Source: Acidimicrobiia bacterium (GTDB lineage Bacteria > Actinomycetota > Acidimicrobiia > Spongiisociales > UBA5794). From it: a stretch of DNA of 7,758 nt. The translations under genes were made by a program, and so were the position numbers. Below, one piece after another: positions 5,069 through 7,758 of the stretch. Position 1 is the stretch's first letter; each line of letters begins with the position of its first letter. The stretch covers positions 1 through 7,758 of the forward strand of contig JAUVNV010000118.1 of assembly GCA_030599515.1 (NCBI GenBank), read 5' to 3'. The notes beneath the pieces are model-generated. The model made no database searches. It had not been told where the DNA came from and saw nothing but the letters and a program-made list of their open reading frames with translations.

Positions 5069-5156
5069 GATCGGGATGCGATAGCGACAACGTATCGACC
5101 GGGTGTGACGGAAACGGTGCTTCCTGCAGCAAGGCTCCGGACTCACCGTCAGTCGG

Positions 5157-5169
5157 TACCATCGTTCCG
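5157..5169 (+). promoter_or_regulatory. Possible leaderless promoter of the 638-residue protein gene
   Basis: TACCAT at 5157-5162 fits the TAnnnT -10 pattern and ends seven bases before ATG 5170, so transcription could start at the A of the start codon. There is no ribosome binding site in front of this ATG, and leaderless mRNAs are common in actinobacteria. I see no good -35. The motif alone is weak evidence. Confidence 0.25.
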
Positions 5170-7086
5170 ATGCAGACACGATTCGGTCCCGACGACGAAG
5201 CGTCCTACGAGCGGGTACGTGACGACCTCATCGTGCGATTCGAGCGCACACCGAAGGGGAGGGATCTGGGCTGGGTTGCCGCGGGCGTGATGGACTTCAA
5301 GTGGGGTTACCTCGATGGGGACCTCTCCCAGTGGAGGTCCGAAGACATCGCGGAGATCTTGCTCGGCCTGTACCCGGCGAAAGTGATGCTCGATCCTGAA
5401 GACCTCGACTTGATACCGACGGGGTTCGCCGCGTTCTTGCGGTTCCTCTCCCACACCGGGGTCCTGTCCGTCCCCAGCGCACACTCCGCAGCCGAGTTGG
5501 TGGAACAGATCAGGCCGCACTTCCATGCGGCGGCGCTCGACGAGGCGAACTGGTCGATGGGGAAGCGGCTCATGACCGCCGCTCGCGCCGAGGGGTACGA
5601 GACGGACGACGCCCAATCGCTGCAGCGGTTCATGGAGGACTTCAACCGGAAGCCGTTCGAGGAACGCGACGCGCTCCTTGGACCGTCGACGATGCTGCCA
5701 CCGGGTTCGGGTCCAACCGGGGACTCGATCGCTCCGCTGCCGCCGATCGCACTACCGCCTCGGGACGAGCTGGAGGAGGCTGCTCGCGCCGCTCTGTGGC
5801 CCGAGCGGGTGCGTCGGCTTGTCGAGTTCGTCGGCGACGGCCGTCCCGTCACCGACACCGGCAAGCTCAAGCTCGCCGACGGTGAGGCCCTTATCGAGAT
5901 CCTGGGAACGAACGACCGATTCAACCCTGAGATCGGCGATCGGGTGTTCAAGACGAAGTCGACGGTGGAGTTGCCGGGTGTCCATTCCACGTTCCTGATC
6001 GCTCTCGAGTCCAACACCCTCGCGCTTCGTGGCAAGAAGGTCGTGCCGGGTCCCAACGTCAATGTTCTCGACGACGCGCTCGAGTCGCTCTACGGGCTGT
6101 GGCTCACGCTCTTCAGGGCGATCGGTCCCACGCAGATGAGGTATCGCGACGACAACTACGGGTTCGGCTGGTACGCGGAGGATCTCGACGAGGCAGTCCC
6201 GATGATCCTTCTCGACATCTACCGGCACGGCCCGATGGAAATCGACGAGATCGCCGTCCAAATCTGGACGAGTCTGCTCGACACGTTCGACCTCGACCAC
6301 GTGTCCGACCATCGCCTCGAGATGGAGAGCGAGCTCGTCGAATGGTCGCTGCGTCTGGCCTTCGACCGACTCGAGGAGTTCGGGACGGTGGAGGTCCACG
6401 GGGTGGAAGAGACTCCCTCCCCGTACGGGGGGACACCGGAGCGGTCGGGGGGCGCCATCGCTCTCACAGGTCTCGGCAAGTGGGTCGTGCAACGCTTCGC
6501 TTCTCGGGTCACGTCAGCTCCGATCGTTGGATCGCTCAGAGAGGCGACCGTCGACGAACTCCTTGCCGCTGCATCCGACCTCCCCGAAGCCGAGGCCGCC
6601 GCCGAGATCGACACTTGGGCCGACCATCACGGATCCGATGCCGCGACGCTGCTCGTCGACGCGCTCCGATCAGCGGGGGAGACGGGCCGGGGTCTCGCCT
6701 TGAGGGCACTGTTGCGGATCGGCCCCGACGCCGCCGACGCGGTCTCAACGATGACCGGCGACCCCGAGTTCGACCAGTTCGTGACCATCTGGCAGGTCGA
6801 CACGCTGGCCGCCGACGCCGACGACATGGACTGCGGCGGGGATCCCGACCGGTTCGTTCGCCTTCTCGGATCGGTGATCGAGCAGTGGGGCCCTGAGGCG
6901 GCGGTGAGCGCGTGGGCGGGCCCGGCGGCGAGGACGGGCGGGCTGCCCGCGATGCTGGATCTCGTATGGCGGGTCGACCGGGCCGAGACCGAGGGAGTAC
7001 TCGCAGCCATCGGAACCGCCCACCCGGACAAACAGATCAGCAAGGCTGCCAGAAAGGCGCTGTTCAAACACCGCAGCGTGGGTTGA
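5170..7086 (+). CDS. Large conserved-type protein with winged-helix-like and HEAT-like regions, function unknown
   Basis: From ATG 5170 the protein has 638 residues, no signal peptide and no membrane helix, so it is cytoplasmic. The frame opens at 5014, but the first 52 codons overlap the divergent Uma2 gene and look non-coding. The N-terminal helical part (1-170) includes WRSEDIAEILLGLYPAKVML and IPTGFAAFLRFL. A Pro-rich linker spans about 173-197. LWPERVRRLVEFVGDGRPVTDTGKLKLADGEALIEILGT (209-247) is a motif I associate with uncharacterised actinobacterial proteins, some annotated as pRiA4b ORF-3-like; that link is from memory and uncertain. Residues 345-445 look winged-helix-like, from MILLDIYRHGPMEIDEIA to IALTGLGKWVV. 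Residues 455-638 hold HEAT-like helices (LLVDALRSAGETGRGLALRALLR, ISKAARKALFKHRS). It lies between two Uma2 paralogues. Confidence 0.85.
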   Translation: MQTRFGPDDEASYERVRDDLIVRFERTPKGRDLGWVAAGVMDFKWGYLDGDLSQWRSEDIAEILLGLYPAKVMLDPEDLDLIPTGFAAFLRFLSHTGVLSVPSAHSAAELVEQIRPHFHAAALDEANWSMGKRLMTAARAEGYETDDAQSLQRFMEDFNRKPFEERDALLGPSTMLPPGSGPTGDSIAPLPPIALPPRDELEEAARAALWPERVRRLVEFVGDGRPVTDTGKLKLADGEALIEILGTNDRFNPEIGDRVFKTKSTVELPGVHSTFLIALESNTLALRGKKVVPGPNVNVLDDALESLYGLWLTLFRAIGPTQMRYRDDNYGFGWYAEDLDEAVPMILLDIYRHGPMEIDEIAVQIWTSLLDTFDLDHVSDHRLEMESELVEWSLRLAFDRLEEFGTVEVHGVEETPSPYGGTPERSGGAIALTGLGKWVVQRFASRVTSAPIVGSLREATVDELLAAASDLPEAEAAAEIDTWADHHGSDAATLLVDALRSAGETGRGLALRALLRIGPDAADAVSTMTGDPEFDQFVTIWQVDTLAADADDMDCGGDPDRFVRLLGSVIEQWGPEAAVSAWAGPAARTGGLPAMLDLVWRVDRAETEGVLAAIGTAHPDKQISKAARKALFKHRSVG

Positions 7087-7757
7087 TCTTTCGACGGAAC
7101 GAGTGGGTTACCGTTCCGGCGTAGCACCATCTGCTGTGCCGCCAAACACCTGTCGTGGGGGCGCAAGCACCACGGAGCGGATGGCGGCACCGGTGTTGGG
7201 CTGGTCTGTGTCTCCAGATCGTTGGGTGCGAACTCGACGGTCATCGGCCCGACATCGAGGATGACTTCGGTGTCGCCGCGGAAGCGTCCGGCCTCGACGA
7301 AGACGCCCGTGCGCCGTTCATACGTCACGATCTCGGGCCCGGTCTCGTCGAGTCCGACGATCCAGTAGCGGGGCAACCCTGCGTCGGCGTACTTACGGAA
7401 CTTGCGGATCAGATCAGCGCCTCGATCGGTCGACAGCACCTCGACGACGAGGTGCGGTGTGACGGTGAGGCGAACGTCGTCCTCGGTTTCGTCGAAGACC
7501 ATCACGTCGGGGATGAACTCGTCGGAGCCGGTTCTCCATGCCCAGGCCGTTTCAACACCGGTGGCGGCAGGCCGCCCGGCCTCGAGCACCTCAGCGAGTC
7601 GGCGGGCGACCCGCTGGTGGCGTCTGGTTGGTGACGGGCTCATGACGAGTGCCCCGTCGATGTATTCGCCGCGGACATCGTTACCGAGGGCTTCGTACTC
7701 GTCCCACGACATGGGTGTTCGGTCGAGATAATCGGTCGTTGGCATTGCAGCATTCAC
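6627..7757 (-). CDS. Uma2 family protein, copy 2, with stop codon lost and a 193-codon antisense extension
   Basis: The Uma2 domain covers 7757-7209 (183 codons, the same length as copy 1). It keeps all presumed catalytic residues: E31 (GEYIDG), P83-D84 (FIPDVMVF), E106 (VEVLS) and K119/K122 (RKFRKYADAGLPRYWIV). The start is GTG 7757, one base from the window edge, in the same context as copy 1. Where copy 1 ends with TAG, copy 2 has CAG (7208-7206), and the flanking bases GACCAGCCC are shared, so the homology passes the stop position. The frame then stays open to TGA 6629-6627. It adds a Ser/Pro/Ala/Arg-rich tail with no recognisable domain and runs antisense over the last 460 bases of the 638-residue gene. 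The tail looks like chance open frame in GC-rich DNA, but it would be translated unless termination intervenes. Domain confidence is high; the C-terminus is uncertain. Confidence 0.75.
   Translation of the reverse strand: MNAAMPTTDYLDRTPMSWDEYEALGNDVRGEYIDGALVMSPSPTRRHQRVARRLAEVLEAGRPAATGVETAWAWRTGSDEFIPDVMVFDETEDDVRLTVTPHLVVEVLSTDRGADLIRKFRKYADAGLPRYWIVGLDETGPEIVTYERRTGVFVEAGRFRGDTEVILDVGPMTVEFAPNDLETQTSPTPVPPSAPWCLRPHDRCLAAQQMVLRRNGNPLVPSKDQPTLRCLNSAFLAALLICLSGWAVPMAASTPSVSARSTRHTRSSIAGSPPVLAAGPAHALTAASGPHCSITDPRRRTNRSGSPPQSMSSASAASVSTCQMVTNWSNSGSPVIVETASAASGPIRNSALKARPRPVSPADRSASTSSVAASDP
7095..7118 (+). terminator. Possible hairpin after the 638-residue protein gene
   Basis: CGGAACG (7095-7101) and CGTTCCG (7112-7118) form a perfect 7-bp stem with a 10-base loop, beginning eight bases after the TGA at 7084-7086. 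No T-run follows. The position suggests a transcription end, but the structure is modest. Confidence 0.35.
7136..7190. repeat. Nested inverted repeat between the large gene and Uma2 copy 2
   Basis: GTGCCGCC (7136-7143) pairs with GGCGGCAC (7183-7190), and inside this CGTGG (7155-7159) pairs with CCACG (7170-7174). It lies just beyond the homologous end of Uma2 copy 2, in the same relative place as the hairpin beyond copy 1. It may therefore be the original terminator of copy 2, now inside the extended reading frame. Confidence 0.35.
7206..7208 (-). other. Codon at the lost stop position of Uma2 copy 2 (CAG for TAG)
   Basis: Alignment without gaps to copy 1 puts this CAG opposite the TAG at 4507-4505. 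The next nine bases, ACCAGCCC plus one changed base, remain alike before homology ends. Confidence 0.8.
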
Positions 7758-7758
7758 G
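7206..7758. repeat. Direct repeat, right copy (Uma2 gene, continues past the window)
   Basis: This is the right-hand partner of the repeat at 4505-5057, in the same orientation. Identity still holds at the last base of the window, so the true end of the repeat cannot be seen. Confidence 0.8.

Noticed and set aside
5057..5179. Upstream extension of Uma2 copy 1 to ATG 5179
   Set aside because: The extra 41 residues are Arg/Cys-rich, overlap the start of the divergent gene, and have no match in the second copy, whereas GTG 5056 has a good ribosome binding site.
5752..6492. 246-residue minus-strand frame inside the 638-residue protein gene
   Set aside because: It is antisense to a convincing gene and has low-complexity charged composition without a start context.
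6099..6896. 265-residue plus-strand frame inside the 638-residue protein gene
   Set aside because: It is mostly Arg, Gly, Asp and Pro, typical of an off-frame reading of GC-rich coding DNA.
4505..7758. Composite transposon with Uma2 genes as ends
   Set aside because: Uma2 is not a transposase, no terminal inverted repeats or target-site duplications are visible, and the right end lies outside the window.

Overview
The window is GC-rich (above 60 percent by eye), uses many GTG starts and purine-rich ribosome binding sites, and carries gene types common in Actinomycetota: a YCII-type protein, an RDD membrane protein, a short ApbE of the MGT type, and a large HEAT-like protein with the 'GRPVTDTGKL..AD' motif. 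A high-GC actinobacterium, perhaps of the Acidimicrobiia, is my best guess. That placement is inferred from style, because no rRNA or marker gene is present.

Layout. (1) 1-202, minus: the N-terminal part of a YCII/DGPF-type protein, cut by the window edge. (2) 382-1374, plus: a two-gene unit of an RDD-family membrane protein and a four-helix membrane protein of unknown role. (3) 1433-2685, minus: a signal-anchored FMN-binding protein, followed by an ApbE-type FMN transferase that should attach its flavin. (4) 2862-3772, plus, divergent from (3): a histidine-rich four-helix membrane protein of DUF4405/cytochrome b561 type, and a two-helix protein whose GTG start overlaps the preceding stop. 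(5) 3809-4482: two gene fragments face each other around a 45-bp inverted repeat. One is a LuxR-type HTH domain that has lost its receiver domain and start codon. The other is a short one-helix protein that may be the tail of an MFS transporter. (6) 4505-7757: two paralogous Uma2-family nuclease genes, both on the minus strand, bracket a plus-strand gene for a 638-residue protein with winged-helix-like and HEAT-like parts.

How the genes may work together. Blocks 3 and 4 read as one redox module. The membrane protein would pass electrons through heme to a covalently flavinylated domain outside the membrane, and ApbE would load the flavin. The shared divergent promoter region holds ATGAG repeats at 11- and 22-bp steps just upstream of a possible -10 box for the FMN-binding gene, which suggests joint control by an activator.

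The Uma2 pair is the other point of interest. Both copies are 183 codons long to the homologous end point. Copy 1 stops there with TAG, but copy 2 has CAG and reads on for 193 more codons, antisense into the 638-residue gene. The two proteins are nearly the same at both ends but differ strongly over residues 40-80. No CRISPR array, rRNA, tRNA or intact transposase was seen. No stretch of more than about 180 bases lies outside a called feature.
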